Shown here: piece after piece, positions 9,558-19,323 of the stretch
Layout: each line of letters opens with the position of its first letter
Position numbering within the stretch: the first letter of the stretch is position 1
Assembly: GCA_945861415.1 (NCBI GenBank)
Contig: CAMAUV010000005.1
Coordinates: 1-64,000, forward strand
Length of the DNA stretch: 64,000 bases
Reading direction: 5' to 3'
Source of the DNA: Akkermansia muciniphila
GTDB lineage: Bacteria > Verrucomicrobiota > Verrucomicrobiia > Verrucomicrobiales > V1-33
The notes under the pieces: generated by a model
The model's input: the letters and a program-made list of their open reading frames with translations, nothing else
What the model was told of the DNA's origin: nothing
Databases searched by the model: none
Position numbers and translations under genes: made by a program

Positions 9558-11366
9558 ATGACATCACCCTTCCCCTCCCACCCTCACGTTCTCACATGGG
9601 TCAATGAAATGACCGAACTTTGCCAGCCCAGCGCTGTCCACTGGTGCGATGGTTCGCAGGAGGAATACGATGCGCTCTGTGATCTGCTCGTGGAGCGAGG
9701 AACTTTTACCAAATTGAATCCAGGGAGACGCCCGGGGTGTTTTCTCGCCCGCAGTGCTCCGTCCGATGTGGCCCGCGTGGAGGACCGCACCTTCATCTGC
9801 ACGAGGCGCAAAGCCCTTGCTGGCCCGACCAACAACTGGCGCGCGCCTGCTGAGATGAAGGCCATGCTCACAGAGAAATTCCGCGGCTCCATGCAGGGCC
9901 GCACTCTTTATGTGGTGCCGTTCTGCATGGGCCCACTCGATTCCCCGCTGGCCCTCGTCGGCGTGCAGGTCACGGACTCGCCCTACGTTGTCGTGAGCAT
10001 GAAGATCATGGCTCACATGGGAGCGGCGGTTTGGAACAAGCTCGGCGTTACCGGCCGCTGGCTGCCTTGCCTGCACAGCGTGGGTGCGCCCCTCACTGTT
10101 GGCCAGCAGGACGTTCCATGGCCCTGCAATGACGACAAGTATATCGTCCATTTCCCGGAGGACCCAGCCGTCTGGAGCTACGGCAGCGGCTACGGCGGCA
10201 ATGCACTGCTGGGCAAGAAGTGCGTCGCTCTCCGACTCGCGAGTTGGCTCGCCCGCGAGGAAAACTGGCTGGCAGAGCACATGCTCATCCTCGGCATTCA
10301 TGCGCCTGACGGCCGTAGCACCTACGTTTGCGGCGCCTTCCCGAGTGCCTGCGGCAAGACGAACCTGGCGATGCTTGTGCCGCCGGAGAGCTACCGCGCC
10401 GCTGGATGGAAAACCACACTCGTCGGCGACGACATCGCATGGCTTTGGCCCGACAAAGACGGCGTGCTGCGAGCCATCAATCCTGAGACCGGATTCTTCG
10501 GCGTCGCGCCTGGCACCTCGCCGCATTCGAATCCGAACGCCATCGCCGCCATCGCGCGGAACACCCTCTTCACCAACGTCGCTCTCACCGACGATGGTGA
10601 TGTCTGGTGGGAAGGCTTAACAAGGGAACCCCCCGCGCACCTTATCGACTGGCAGGGGCTCGATTGGACACCGGGCTGCGGACGTCCCGCCGCCCACGCC
10701 AATAGTCGCTTCACCGCCCCCGCCGCGCAGTGTCCCAGCATTGATCCCCGCTGGCAGGATCCTAACGGCGTGCCCGTCAGCGCCATCATCTTTGGTGGCC
10801 GCCGCCCGGGCACCATGCCGCTCATCTATCAAAGCTTCAATTGGGCTCATGGCGTTTACGTTGGCGCCACCATGGGCAGCGAGACCACGGCCGCCGCCAT
10901 CGGCCAGGCGGGCATCGTGCGCCGCGACCCCATGGCCATGCTTCCCTTCTGCGGCTACGACGCCGGTGAATACTTCGCCCACTGGCTCGAAATGCGCCGC
11001 CACATCAAGCATCTGCCCCGCCTCTTCCATGTTAACTGGTTCCGCAAAGGCCCCGACGGCAGCTTCCTCTGGCCCGGCTTCAGCGAAAACATGCGCGTGC
11101 TCGAATGGATCGTGCGCCGCTGCCGGGGCAGCATCCCCGGCCACGAAACTATGATCGGCTGGACTCCCCACTGGGAGGACTTCAACAGTAACGGCCTCCC
11201 CGAATTTACCCGCGAACAATTCGACAAAGTCATGGCGGTGGACCCCGCCGAGTGGCGCACCGAGGTCGCCTCCCAAGCCGATTTCTTCCTCAAAATTTAC
11301 GACAGCCTGCCCAAGGAACTCGTCTATCAGCGCGAACTCCTCAGCGCCCGGTTGGTGGTAGATTGA
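9558..11366 (+). CDS. pckG: Phosphoenolpyruvate carboxykinase (GTP)
   Basis: PEPCK converts oxaloacetate and GTP to phosphoenolpyruvate, CO2 and GDP, the first committed step of gluconeogenesis. The 602-residue length matches the GTP-dependent family. The nucleotide-binding P-loop reads [13 protein letters not shown], which is the GTP-type signature, and the protein begins with [15 protein letters not shown], typical of the family. Further conserved blocks are MKIMAHMG, the acidic metal/oxaloacetate region VGDDIAWL, and [14 protein letters not shown] near the C-terminus. The start at 9558 is preferred over an upstream in-frame ATG at 9492 because the first 22 residues of the longer form do not look like this family. 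It stands alone on the plus strand. Confidence 0.96.
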   Translation: MTSPFPSHPHVLTWVNEMTELCQPSAVHWCDGSQEEYDALCDLLVERGTFTKLNPGRRPGCFLARSAPSDVARVEDRTFICTRRKALAGPTNNWRAPAEMKAMLTEKFRGSMQGRTLYVVPFCMGPLDSPLALVGVQVTDSPYVVVSMKIMAHMGAAVWNKLGVTGRWLPCLHSVGAPLTVGQQDVPWPCNDDKYIVHFPEDPAVWSYGSGYGGNALLGKKCVALRLASWLAREENWLAEHMLILGIHAPDGRSTYVCGAFPSACGKTNLAMLVPPESYRAAGWKTTLVGDDIAWLWPDKDGVLRAINPETGFFGVAPGTSPHSNPNAIAAIARNTLFTNVALTDDGDVWWEGLTREPPAHLIDWQGLDWTPGCGRPAAHANSRFTAPAAQCPSIDPRWQDPNGVPVSAIIFGGRRPGTMPLIYQSFNWAHGVYVGATMGSETTAAAIGQAGIVRRDPMAMLPFCGYDAGEYFAHWLEMRRHIKHLPRLFHVNWFRKGPDGSFLWPGFSENMRVLEWIVRRCRGSIPGHETMIGWTPHWEDFNSNGLPEFTREQFDKVMAVDPAEWRTEVASQADFFLKIYDSLPKELVYQRELLSARLVVD

Positions 11367-11648
11367 AGCCGAGAGAAGATCGCAGAGGATGCAAAGGGAT
11401 GGGAGGATCGGCTCCTCCTGCCCCAGAGGCCATGGCCGCTGTCGTTGGAAAACCTGGGCCATAAGCTAGGTGCTTGCTCTGGCTAGGTAATGCTGTGCTG
11501 GCGCCTAATGCGTAAAGAAAACGGGAAAAAACCGGGCGTGCACCGTCGCTTTAGACAAGGATACAGTGCGTGCCGGCTCCCCGCCGTCATTCCCCTGGAA
11601 ACCGCCGTGTGTCTCTGCATAGTCGCCGACCGTATTCTCCCAGCATCC
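11367..11648. other. 282 bp intergenic region upstream of htrA
   Basis: I see no protein-like frame and no strong hairpin here. The open frame that runs into the protease gene from 11490 lacks family similarity before the signal peptide and is treated as untranslated. Confidence 0.35.
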
Positions 11649-13232
11649 ATGAAATTCAAATTCTCCCTCCTCACTGTCGCCGGAATTGGAGCGCTCGTCA
11701 TTGGCGTCGCCCAGCTTGGCATCTCGCAGGATACTCCACCTGCGCCCCCCTCGGGTGACCGCGGAATTTTTCTGAATTCACTCACTATCGACAAGGCCCC
11801 TCTCCAGCGGGGCGGAGCGATCCTAAAGAGCTACGCGGACATGCTGGATAAGGTGCAGCCCAGTGTGGTGACCATTCTCACAGGCATGGAAACGAAGAGT
11901 CAGCGGCGCATTACCCAGCAGGAGTTGTTCAACTGGCGATTCTATGGCATCCAGCCGCCGTCCATCAAAGCCGGGGAAGACCGCTGGCAGCAGGTGGGGA
12001 TCGGATCCGGAGTCATCGTGAGCAGTGACGGCTACATCCTGACCAACCGGCATGTGATTTTCCCACCGGACCTGGAGATGGACGGACAGGAATACATCGA
12101 CGCCCTGCGCGTGCGGGTCAATATCCCCGGTCGCGATGGCTATGCGGAGGCGAAGCTGGTCGACTTTTCCCCAGAAATGGACGTGGCAGTCCTCAAGCTG
12201 CCCGGGACAAATTACCCTCGCGCGGTGCTGGCGGACAGTGACACGGTGCGCGTGGGCGACATTGCCTTCGCCGTGGGCGCCCCGTTTGGCATCGAGAAGA
12301 CAGTGACGATGGGAATCATCAGCGCGAAGCGCAACGACGAGGTGCTGGAGGGATTCGATAAGCAGGAACTGCTGCAGACGGACGCCAGCATCAATCCAGG
12401 CAACTCCGGCGGTCCGCTGATAGACGCCGATGGCCGGGTGATCGGGATCAACACGGCTATTTATAGTAAGACCGGAGGGAACATGGGCATCGGATTCGCG
12501 ATCCCCATCAACAAGGCGGTGTCGGCTGCGGACGCTCTTTCCCGTCCGAGGGGTTATCTGGGCGTGCGTCTCCTTGAAGTGGACCAGCGCTATGCCCGGG
12601 CATATGGGTTCAGCGGTGGCTCGGTCGTAGGAGTGGTGGAAAAAGAAACCCCGGCCGCCAAAAGCGGACTGCAGGAGGGAGACGTCATCCTCTCCATGGA
12701 TGGCAAAACGGTCAAGGATTCCGGGGACCTGCGGAAGCGTCTTGCCGGTAAATCGCCGGGAGCCAAGGCGCAGATTGAGTTCTTTCGCCCGGATTCGGAG
12801 AAGCGCGGCGAACTCACGTTGACGCTGGGAGAGCGTGCGAATTACTTCGTGGAACCCGGCAGCACTGGCACTTCCCAGCCGGCTTCGGCACCCCCGGCGG
12901 AACCGAAAACCACCCCTGACACGCCGGACACTACGGCAGTGGAAAGCGAAGTCGCCGGCATGACGATCCTGCCAGTGGCCGAGGCTGACCGTATGTCTTT
13001 AAAACTCCCGGAAGGCGTCACGGGACTCATCGTTACCCGCACCAAGGCCAACTCCCCGGCGGCAAACTGTGGTCTGGATAAGGGCGACATCATTTTGCGC
13101 ATCAACGGCATTGCCCCGGCTTCCTATGCCGCGGCGGTGGAGGCCATCACCGCGCACTCCCGGGACGGTCAGGCTACCTTGCATGTGCGCAAAGACGGCA
13201 CTACGAGAATTGTGCTGATGGACCTGAAATGA
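11649..13232 (+). CDS. HtrA/DegP-family periplasmic serine protease with two PDZ domains
   Basis: The 527-residue protein has an N-terminal hydrophobic signal or anchor (about residues 5-23). A trypsin-like protease domain follows, with the triad visible as His135 in LTNRHVIF, Asp178 in MDVAVLKL and Ser253 in NPGNSGGPL. Two PDZ domains come next, about residues 300-395 and 440-525, joined by a Pro/Ala-rich linker (PASAPPAEPKTTPDTP). This layout matches DegP/DegQ/MucD proteins, which degrade or hold misfolded envelope proteins. The start at 11649 places the signal peptide at the N-terminus. The next gene begins 17 bp downstream, so the two are likely co-transcribed. Confidence 0.93.
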   Translation: MKFKFSLLTVAGIGALVIGVAQLGISQDTPPAPPSGDRGIFLNSLTIDKAPLQRGGAILKSYADMLDKVQPSVVTILTGMETKSQRRITQQELFNWRFYGIQPPSIKAGEDRWQQVGIGSGVIVSSDGYILTNRHVIFPPDLEMDGQEYIDALRVRVNIPGRDGYAEAKLVDFSPEMDVAVLKLPGTNYPRAVLADSDTVRVGDIAFAVGAPFGIEKTVTMGIISAKRNDEVLEGFDKQELLQTDASINPGNSGGPLIDADGRVIGINTAIYSKTGGNMGIGFAIPINKAVSAADALSRPRGYLGVRLLEVDQRYARAYGFSGGSVVGVVEKETPAAKSGLQEGDVILSMDGKTVKDSGDLRKRLAGKSPGAKAQIEFFRPDSEKRGELTLTLGERANYFVEPGSTGTSQPASAPPAEPKTTPDTPDTTAVESEVAGMTILPVAEADRMSLKLPEGVTGLIVTRTKANSPAANCGLDKGDIILRINGIAPASYAAAVEAITAHSRDGQATLHVRKDGTTRIVLMDLK

Positions 13233-13249
13233 ACTCTGCTCGTTACTGA

Positions 13250-14116
13250 ATGTACGGAAATAGTTATTCTCCTGAGCACCAGCCGTTGTTCTACGTGCGA
13301 GGATATCCTGTGCGGATCGCCAGCCTTCTGGTCATCCTTCACTGTGTCGCCCTCATGGTGCAGGCCATTGTCGGTTCTTCCTCATTCCTAGAGCTCTCTT
13401 TCAGGGACGCAGGCGCAGGGCAGGGCTACCTGTTACCGGAATTCTGGAAGTGGGGCACATGGTTCCTTGCCAATCCGCCGCGCTTTTGGTTTCTCATCGA
13501 CATGGCGATGTTGTGGGTCTTCGGACGGGAACTGGAGAATGTCATGGGCCGGAAGTTCCTCGCGCGTCTTTATCTCGCCATGATCGCGCTGCCCGCCGTG
13601 ATGGCTCTCTGCGCATTATTGTTAGGAATCGGGGATGAAGTTTCCTTGTCCGGCCCCTCAAGTATTCATTTCTCTATATTCATGGCAGTGGCCTTCCTGC
13701 ACCCGGATGCGCCCTCGTTCTTTGGAGTGAAGCTGAAATTTCTCGCTGGAGCACTCATTTCAATCTTCTGCCTCCAATACCTTTATTTGCGGAACGGGTT
13801 TGCTGCGGCTGTTTTGCTTTCCAGCACCGCTCTGACCTATTTCATCATGCGCCGATGGGGTCTGACCCCGAGGTTCGAACGGGTTACGGAGGCCATCAGT
13901 GCTGCGATGCCTAGGCGGCTGACTCCGAAGCAGAAAGCGCTCCCCTACACCCCTAAAGTGCGCCCTAAACCCGAAATCTCCCCCGATCCCGCCCCCGTCG
14001 CCAAAATTGACGCCATTCTGGAAAAAATCAGCCGTGCTGGGATCGACAGCCTTGATGAGTGGGAGCGCCGCGAATTGGAGCGGGCCAGCAAAGAGCTGAA
14101 GCGGTTGGACCAGTAG
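13250..14116 (+). CDS. Rhomboid-like integral membrane protein, probably catalytically inactive
   Basis: The 288-residue protein has about six hydrophobic segments in its first 210 residues and a charged, Pro/Lys-rich cytoplasmic tail. FLIDMAMLWVFGRELENVMG, with the glycine that follows, is the loop/TM2 region typical of bacterial rhomboids. The catalytic GxSG is replaced by GPSS, and no histidine occurs in the expected last helix (NGFAAAVLLSSTALTYF). It therefore resembles pseudo-rhomboids (iRhom/derlin-like) more than a protease. The C-terminal helix (KIDAILEKISRAGIDSLDEW) matches the small domain found at the end of many Bacteroidetes/Verrucomicrobia rhomboid-like proteins. It lies 17 bp after the HtrA-type protease, which suggests a joint role in membrane protein quality control. 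It ends with TAG. Confidence 0.8.
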   Translation: MYGNSYSPEHQPLFYVRGYPVRIASLLVILHCVALMVQAIVGSSSFLELSFRDAGAGQGYLLPEFWKWGTWFLANPPRFWFLIDMAMLWVFGRELENVMGRKFLARLYLAMIALPAVMALCALLLGIGDEVSLSGPSSIHFSIFMAVAFLHPDAPSFFGVKLKFLAGALISIFCLQYLYLRNGFAAAVLLSSTALTYFIMRRWGLTPRFERVTEAISAAMPRRLTPKQKALPYTPKVRPKPEISPDPAPVAKIDAILEKISRAGIDSLDEWERRELERASKELKRLDQ

Positions 14117-14293
14117 GGCCCGCAACGCGGGATTCGGCCCGCAAATCACCAGCGTATGAAGTTTCCATGAGTAGTTCTAGGGCTCCACCGGAACATTGAC
14201 TAGGGGGGCTAAGAAAATTTCCTATTTTCGCACTCAAGGCTTGCGTCGGAGTGGCGGATCGGGCAAAACCGACAGCCATAAGGAGAAAATTCC

Positions 14294-15958
14294 GTGTACT
14301 CAAACGACGACTACCTGCTAGAACTGCTAATTGAATCCGGCAACGTTGACGCCAACGATGCCGGGGAGGCTAAGGCCAGCAAAGGCCGGCGCTCTGCGCT
14401 GGAATATCTGATCGAGACCGGGCGGCTGTCCGAGGAAATCGCTGCCCAGACGATGGCGCTGAATTCCGGGATGGAGTTTGTGGACCTTTCCAAGTTCGTG
14501 CCCGAAACCGGAGTGCTGGATCTCATGCCTGCCGATGTGGCTAATAAATACCATGTCCTGCCGGTGGCGTTCGATGGCGGTCGTCTGTCGGTGGCGGTGG
14601 CTGACCCGCTGGATTTTCAAGCCATTGATAGCCTGCCGCACCTTGTGGCCTACCCCATGGACTTTTACTGCGCCCCAAAGTCGCAGATCACGAATTTCCT
14701 CGTGGAATTCTATGGCTTCCAGAACGACGGAGGGCGGGACATTTCCCTCTCTGGCGATACCGCATCCGCCGGAGAAACAACCGAGGCCGACGCTCCCATT
14801 ATCCGCTTGGTGTCGGAACTGCTCGCCGAGGCCGTGAATGGACGGGCGAGCGACATCCACATTGAGCCGCTGGAGAAGCGCCTGCGGGTGCGCTACCGGA
14901 TTGATGGGGTGCTCCATGAAGTGGCCAGCCACCCCAAGCATCTTCATGCGCCCATCATGGCCCGCCTGAAGATTATGACCGGTTCGATGAGCATCGACGA
15001 GCGCCGGGTGCCGCAGGACGGACGCATTCAGGCCAAAGTGGGGAGCAAGGATATTGACCTCCGCGTCTCCACGGTGCCGACGAATCACGGGGAAAGCGTG
15101 GTCATGCGTATTCTGGACAAGAGCGGCCTGTTGCTCGGTCTGGGCGACCTCGGCTTTCTCAGCGATGACCAAAAAACCTTCGATGAACTGTTGGGCCTGC
15201 CGGACGGCATCATCCTGATCACCGGTCCGACGGGCTCGGGTAAAACCACGACGCTTTACGCCTGTCTCAACACCATCAACCGCCCTGACAAGAAGATCAT
15301 CACCGTGGAGGACCCGGTGGAGTATCAGCTCGCGGGCATCAACCAAGTCCCGGTGAAGGAGGACATCGGCATGACCTTCGCGGCAGCGCTGCGCTCCATG
15401 CTCCGCCAAGCGCCAAACATCATCATGATCGGGGAAATCCGGGATGCGGAGACGGCGAACATCGCCATCAACGCCTCGCTGACCGGTCACCTTGTCTTCT
15501 CCACCCTGCACACCAACGATGCTCCCAGTTCGGTGGCGCGTATGGTGAACATGGGCGTAAAACCCTTCCTCATCGCCTCTGCGGTGCGCTGTATGATGGC
15601 CCAGCGCCTTGTGCGGAAACTCTGTGCGGACTGCAAGCAGCCTGTGGAACTCGGAGAGAAGGAACTCCGCGCACTCAACCTCGACCCTACCCGCAGCGAT
15701 GCCAAATTCATGGGACCTTCGGGCTGTCCCAAGTGCAAACAGCGCGGCTTCCGTGGTCGGATGTGTATCGTGGAGATTTTCAAAGTGGACGACCAGGTTC
15801 GCGGCATGATTAACGAAGAGTTGAGCACCCCGCAGTTGCGCAAGCGTGCCCGCGAACTGGGCATGCGCACTCTACGCGAAGACGGCATCCGCAAGGTCCT
15901 CGCAGGGCTTACCACCGCCGAGGAAGTCATCGAAAGCACTATGGGCGACGCGGACTGA
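14294..15958 (+). CDS. Type IV pilus/type II secretion extension ATPase (PilB/GspE family), first copy
   Basis: A hexameric cytoplasmic motor that powers pilus or pseudopilus assembly. The 554-residue product has an N-terminal GspE/MshEN domain (residues 1-150). The ATPase core shows Walker A TGPTGSGKTTTLY near residue 310, the Asp box region EDPVEYQL, Walker B IIMIGEIRDAETANIA, and the His box LVFSTLHTND. A tetracysteine zinc motif (CADC ... CPKC) marks PilB/GspE rather than the retraction ATPase PilT. The GTG start at 14294 is supported by AGGAG (14281-14285) eight bases upstream. It is the first gene of a plus-strand cluster with a second ATPase, a platform protein and a prepilin. Confidence 0.92.
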   Translation: MYSNDDYLLELLIESGNVDANDAGEAKASKGRRSALEYLIETGRLSEEIAAQTMALNSGMEFVDLSKFVPETGVLDLMPADVANKYHVLPVAFDGGRLSVAVADPLDFQAIDSLPHLVAYPMDFYCAPKSQITNFLVEFYGFQNDGGRDISLSGDTASAGETTEADAPIIRLVSELLAEAVNGRASDIHIEPLEKRLRVRYRIDGVLHEVASHPKHLHAPIMARLKIMTGSMSIDERRVPQDGRIQAKVGSKDIDLRVSTVPTNHGESVVMRILDKSGLLLGLGDLGFLSDDQKTFDELLGLPDGIILITGPTGSGKTTTLYACLNTINRPDKKIITVEDPVEYQLAGINQVPVKEDIGMTFAAALRSMLRQAPNIIMIGEIRDAETANIAINASLTGHLVFSTLHTNDAPSSVARMVNMGVKPFLIASAVRCMMAQRLVRKLCADCKQPVELGEKELRALNLDPTRSDAKFMGPSGCPKCKQRGFRGRMCIVEIFKVDDQVRGMINEELSTPQLRKRARELGMRTLREDGIRKVLAGLTTAEEVIESTMGDAD

Positions 15959-15983
15959 GCCTCTGTCGGAATAACGAAACCAC

Positions 15984-16130
15984 AATGACGAGTACTAAAT
16001 CACGAAAGCCGAAGGCAGGGCGGGTGTCCGTTTGCGGGCATATGACCGGCTTTGGCCTTCGTCATTTGCCCTTCGTCATTTGCCCTTCGTCATTTGCCAT
16101 TTGTCATTTGTCATTAGGCCTTCGTCATTC
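15984..16130. repeat. Degenerate TTCGTCATT/TTTGCC tandem repeats
   Basis: Between the two ATPase genes, CTTCGTCATTTGCC-like units recur five to six times in variant form (about 16057-16130). An inverted, eroded counterpart (ATGACGAGTACTAAATCACG) lies at 15984-16004. Units are about 14 bp with no spacers of constant length, so this is not CRISPR. The same motif, in both orientations, appears upstream of rpoB at about 28500-28660. Confidence 0.7.
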
Positions 16131-16184
16131 CCCCGCTCTATCCCGTCTGCCTAAATTTCCAAACCAGCATCCTTTTTCCACCAC

Positions 16185-17852
16185 ATGACCGCCCGATACG
16201 TTCTCGATCTCTTTCTCAGCCGCGGGGCTCTCGACGAGCACCAGCTAAACGAGATCCTTGATGAAGTGACCAACTCCGGAAAAAACGTCATGCGGCTGCT
16301 TGCCGATTACGGCTTCGTTTCTGGCGAAGAGCAGGTCTATGAAATCATCGCTGAGGAATTGGGGGCGGAATACGCTGACCTGCGTCGCTATGAGCCGCCG
16401 AGGGCCGTGCTGGATCTCATCCCGGCCAACCTCGCCAAAATGCACGGCGCTCTGCCCGTGGCCTATGACGAATCCGGCCTGCACGTTGCGTTGCTGGACC
16501 CGCTCAATCCCCAGATCGTAGAGGACCTCCGTTTTGCACTCGGCAAAAACATCGTGGTGGTGGTGGCCGACGAGGACCGTGTCGAAGACCTCATCAATAC
16601 CAGCTATGCGTCGGAAAACGAGGGGATGGAGGATATCCTCTCCGGCATCCAGCTGGGAGATCTCGGAAAACCTGGCGCGATGGAGAGCGAGGCCAATGCC
16701 GCGCCCATTGTGCGCTATGTGGACCTAGTGCTCTTCCAGGCGGTAAAGCAGAAGGCATCCGACATTCACTTCGAACCCTTCGACGGCGAATTCAAGATCC
16801 GTTACCGTGTGGACGGCGGTCTCGTGGAAATGGCGCCTCCCCCGCCTCACCTTGGCCCCATCATCACCTCGCGACTCAAGGTAATGGCCAACCTCAATAT
16901 CGCCGAGCGCCGCGTGCCGCAGGACGGACGCATCATGAAGATCGTCGGTGGCAAGCCGGTCGACATGCGCGTGAGCACTCTGCCCACCGTGCACGGTGAG
17001 TCCGTGGTTCTCCGGGTGCTCGACCGTTCCAGCGTCAATCTCGACCTCGAGAACCTGAACCTCCCGCCGGACATTCACGAGTATATTCTCGATACGGTGA
17101 ACAAGCCCAACGGCATCTTCATCGTGACGGGACCCACTGGCGCCGGTAAGACCACCACCCTCTACGCCGCCCTGCGGAAAGTAAACACGGTCGATTCCAA
17201 GCTCCTCACCGTAGAGGACCCGGTCGAGTATGACATTGAGGGCATCATCCAGGTGCCGACCAATGAAGCCGTGGGCGTGAACTTCGCCAAAGTATTGCGC
17301 GCTTTCCTGCGTCAGGACCCGGACCGTATCATGGTCGGGGAAATGCGGGACAAGGAGACAGCCACCATCGCGATTCAGGCCTCTCTCACCGGTCACCTCG
17401 TGCTCTCCACGCTACACACTAACGACTCGGCTGGGGCGGTCACCCGATTGATCGATATGGGTTGCGAGCCGTTCCTCGTCTCCGCCACGCTGGAAGCCGT
17501 GCTTGCCCAGCGCCTCCTGCGCACGATCTGCAAGAGTTGCCGCGTGCCCTATGAGCCAAACGAGAACATCCTCAACCAGCTTGGACTTAGTCCGCACGAA
17601 ATCGGAGACAAGCACTTTTACACCGGCAAGGGTTGCGACGACTGCGGATTCAGCGGCTATCGTGGACGCCGGGGTTTGTTCGAACTCCTTAAGGTGACCG
17701 ATCCCCTGCGCGACCTCATCAGCGTGAAAGCTCCTTCCGTCGTCATCAAGCAAAAGGCCATCGAACTGGGGATGGTCACCCTCCGGGAGGACGGGCTGCG
17801 TAATATCTATGATGGATCGACCACCATCGAGGAAGTGCTCAAATATACCTAA
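16185..17852 (+). CDS. Type IV pilus/type II secretion extension ATPase (PilB/GspE family), second copy
   Basis: The 555-residue protein has the same layout as the preceding gene product: an N-terminal MshEN-type domain, Walker A TGPTGAGKTTTLY near residue 322, EDPVEYDI, Walker B DRIMVGEMRDKETATIA, the His box LVLSTLHTND and a tetracysteine pair (CKSC ... CDDC). It differs clearly in sequence from its neighbour, so the duplication is old and the copies probably have separate partners, for example pilus versus secretion. The two ATPase genes precede one platform gene and one prepilin gene. Neither copy looks like PilT. The upstream 226 bp contain the TTCGTCATT repeats. Confidence 0.92.
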   Translation: MTARYVLDLFLSRGALDEHQLNEILDEVTNSGKNVMRLLADYGFVSGEEQVYEIIAEELGAEYADLRRYEPPRAVLDLIPANLAKMHGALPVAYDESGLHVALLDPLNPQIVEDLRFALGKNIVVVVADEDRVEDLINTSYASENEGMEDILSGIQLGDLGKPGAMESEANAAPIVRYVDLVLFQAVKQKASDIHFEPFDGEFKIRYRVDGGLVEMAPPPPHLGPIITSRLKVMANLNIAERRVPQDGRIMKIVGGKPVDMRVSTLPTVHGESVVLRVLDRSSVNLDLENLNLPPDIHEYILDTVNKPNGIFIVTGPTGAGKTTTLYAALRKVNTVDSKLLTVEDPVEYDIEGIIQVPTNEAVGVNFAKVLRAFLRQDPDRIMVGEMRDKETATIAIQASLTGHLVLSTLHTNDSAGAVTRLIDMGCEPFLVSATLEAVLAQRLLRTICKSCRVPYEPNENILNQLGLSPHEIGDKHFYTGKGCDDCGFSGYRGRRGLFELLKVTDPLRDLISVKAPSVVIKQKAIELGMVTLREDGLRNIYDGSTTIEEVLKYT

Positions 17853-17938
17853 TCGCCAGCATTTGCTGAATCCTTCAAAAAACCCGGTGACAACCTGCCG
17901 CCGCTCCACTAAACGCCACCTGTCACGCCACCAATATC

Positions 17939-19201
17939 ATGGCCAAATTTGAATACATTGCCGTAAACAACAAAGGAGAGGAAACTGCCGGAGCCATCGA
18001 GGCCGGCAGTAAAGATGACGCCATCAACAAACTCCGCGGCTCTGGACTCTTCCCCACCAACGTGGCACCCGAAGGCCAGCTCACCGCCGCGGTAAAACAG
18101 GCCAAGCGCTCCGCCGCTGCCGGTAAATCTAAAGGCAGAAAGGTGAAGGGCAAGGTGAAGAGCAAGAGCCTAATGGTTTGGACCCGCCAGCTGGCAACCC
18201 TCATTGATTCAGGTCTCCCTCTCCTGCGCGGCCTCAACGTTCTCTCGAACCAGGAGCCCAACCCCGTGCTCAAGAGCACCGTTTTGCAGCTCGCGGACTC
18301 CGTGCAGACCGGCTCCACTTTTTCAGAAAGCCTCGCCCAGCACCCCAAGGTCTTCGACAAGCTCTACGTCAACATGGTTAAGGCCGGTGAGTTGGGCGGG
18401 GTGCTCGAACTGGTGCTCAATCGTCTGGCTGGATACCAAGAAAAGGCCCAAAAGCTCAAGAACAAGATCGTTTCCGCCATGGTCTATCCGGTCATCGTGA
18501 TCGTAATCGCCATGGGTATCGTCGTTTTCCTGCTGACCTACATCGTGCCGCAGTTTAAGGACATCTTCGAAAATATGGTGAAGGGCGGAGCCGAAGCGCT
18601 GCCGCCGCTTACCAAGGGGGTGATCGGCGCCAGTGAGTTCATGCAATCTCAGTGGTATATCATTGTGGCCGTGCTTGCCGCTGGATTTTTCGGCTTCAAG
18701 GCATACGCCGCGACGTCTGCCGGCAAGAAGGGCATCGACAAGTTGAAACTTAAGTCTCCCCTCTTTGGTCCCGTCCTCCTCAAGAGTTCTGTGGCCCGCT
18801 TCACCCGCACCCTCGGCACCTTGGTTACCTCCGGCGTTCCGATTCTTCAGGCGCTCAACATCACCCGGGACACAGCCGGCAACAACATAGTCGCAGATGC
18901 CATCATGAAAGTGCATGATGCGGTGAAAGAGGGGGAATCTATGGTCAATCCGCTGCAAGCCTCCAAGATCTTTCCGCCGATGGTGATCTCTATGGTCGAG
19001 GTGGGAGAAGAGACCGGCCAGTTGCCCGAGATGTTGCTGAAAATCGCCGACGTGTATGATGATGAAGTGGACAATTCTGTCAGCGCCCTCACCTCCATGC
19101 TGGAGCCCATCATGATTGTCGTGCTCGCTGTCATCGTGGCCGTCATCGTGCTCGCGCTTTTCCAGCCTCTCATCAAGGTCATCACCGACTTCTCGGCCTA
19201 A
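17939..19201 (+). CDS. Type II secretion/type IV pilus inner-membrane platform protein (PilC/GspF)
   Basis: PilC/GspF proteins anchor the assembly ATPase at the inner membrane and transmit its motion to the growing fibre. The 420-residue product starts with the usual MAKFEYIAVNNKGEE. It has two T2SSF domains (about residues 75-200 and 280-405), each with the conserved WTRQLATLIDSGLPLLRGL or FTRTLGTLVTSGVPILQAL helix, and three transmembrane segments (about 180-205, 235-260 and 385-410). It follows the second ATPase by 86 bp and precedes the prepilin gene, as expected for one transcription unit. Confidence 0.93.
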   Translation: MAKFEYIAVNNKGEETAGAIEAGSKDDAINKLRGSGLFPTNVAPEGQLTAAVKQAKRSAAAGKSKGRKVKGKVKSKSLMVWTRQLATLIDSGLPLLRGLNVLSNQEPNPVLKSTVLQLADSVQTGSTFSESLAQHPKVFDKLYVNMVKAGELGGVLELVLNRLAGYQEKAQKLKNKIVSAMVYPVIVIVIAMGIVVFLLTYIVPQFKDIFENMVKGGAEALPPLTKGVIGASEFMQSQWYIIVAVLAAGFFGFKAYAATSAGKKGIDKLKLKSPLFGPVLLKSSVARFTRTLGTLVTSGVPILQALNITRDTAGNNIVADAIMKVHDAVKEGESMVNPLQASKIFPPMVISMVEVGEETGQLPEMLLKIADVYDDEVDNSVSALTSMLEPIMIVVLAVIVAVIVLALFQPLIKVITDFSA

Positions 19202-19230
19202 GAATACGAAATAAAGCACCTAGAGATAAC

Positions 19231-19270
19231 CCGGACCTTGAATTTACTTCGTGAATACGGCAAGGTCCGG
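19231..19270 (+). promoter_or_regulatory. Long perfect hairpin between the platform and prepilin genes
   Basis: CCGGACCTTG (19231-19240) is exactly complementary to CAAGGTCCGG (19261-19270). Inside the loop, ATTTAC can pair with GTGAAT, allowing one GU pair, which extends the stem. The bases after it, TAAAGTT, are not a strong U tract, so an mRNA-stability or partial-attenuation element fits better than a full terminator. Confidence 0.5.
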
Positions 19271-19323
19271 TAAAGTTCATGATTCTGCCCGCCGGAATTT
19301 GAGTCTCCCAACCCGCTACTGCC

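Noticed and set aside
14327-15511. 394-codon minus-strand open frame opposite the first pilus ATPase
   Set aside because: It is complementary to conserved ATPase motifs and His-rich in the manner of antisense frames.
16057-16130. Possible CRISPR array
   Set aside because: Units are about 14 bp, degenerate, with no spacers of constant length, and no cas genes are present.
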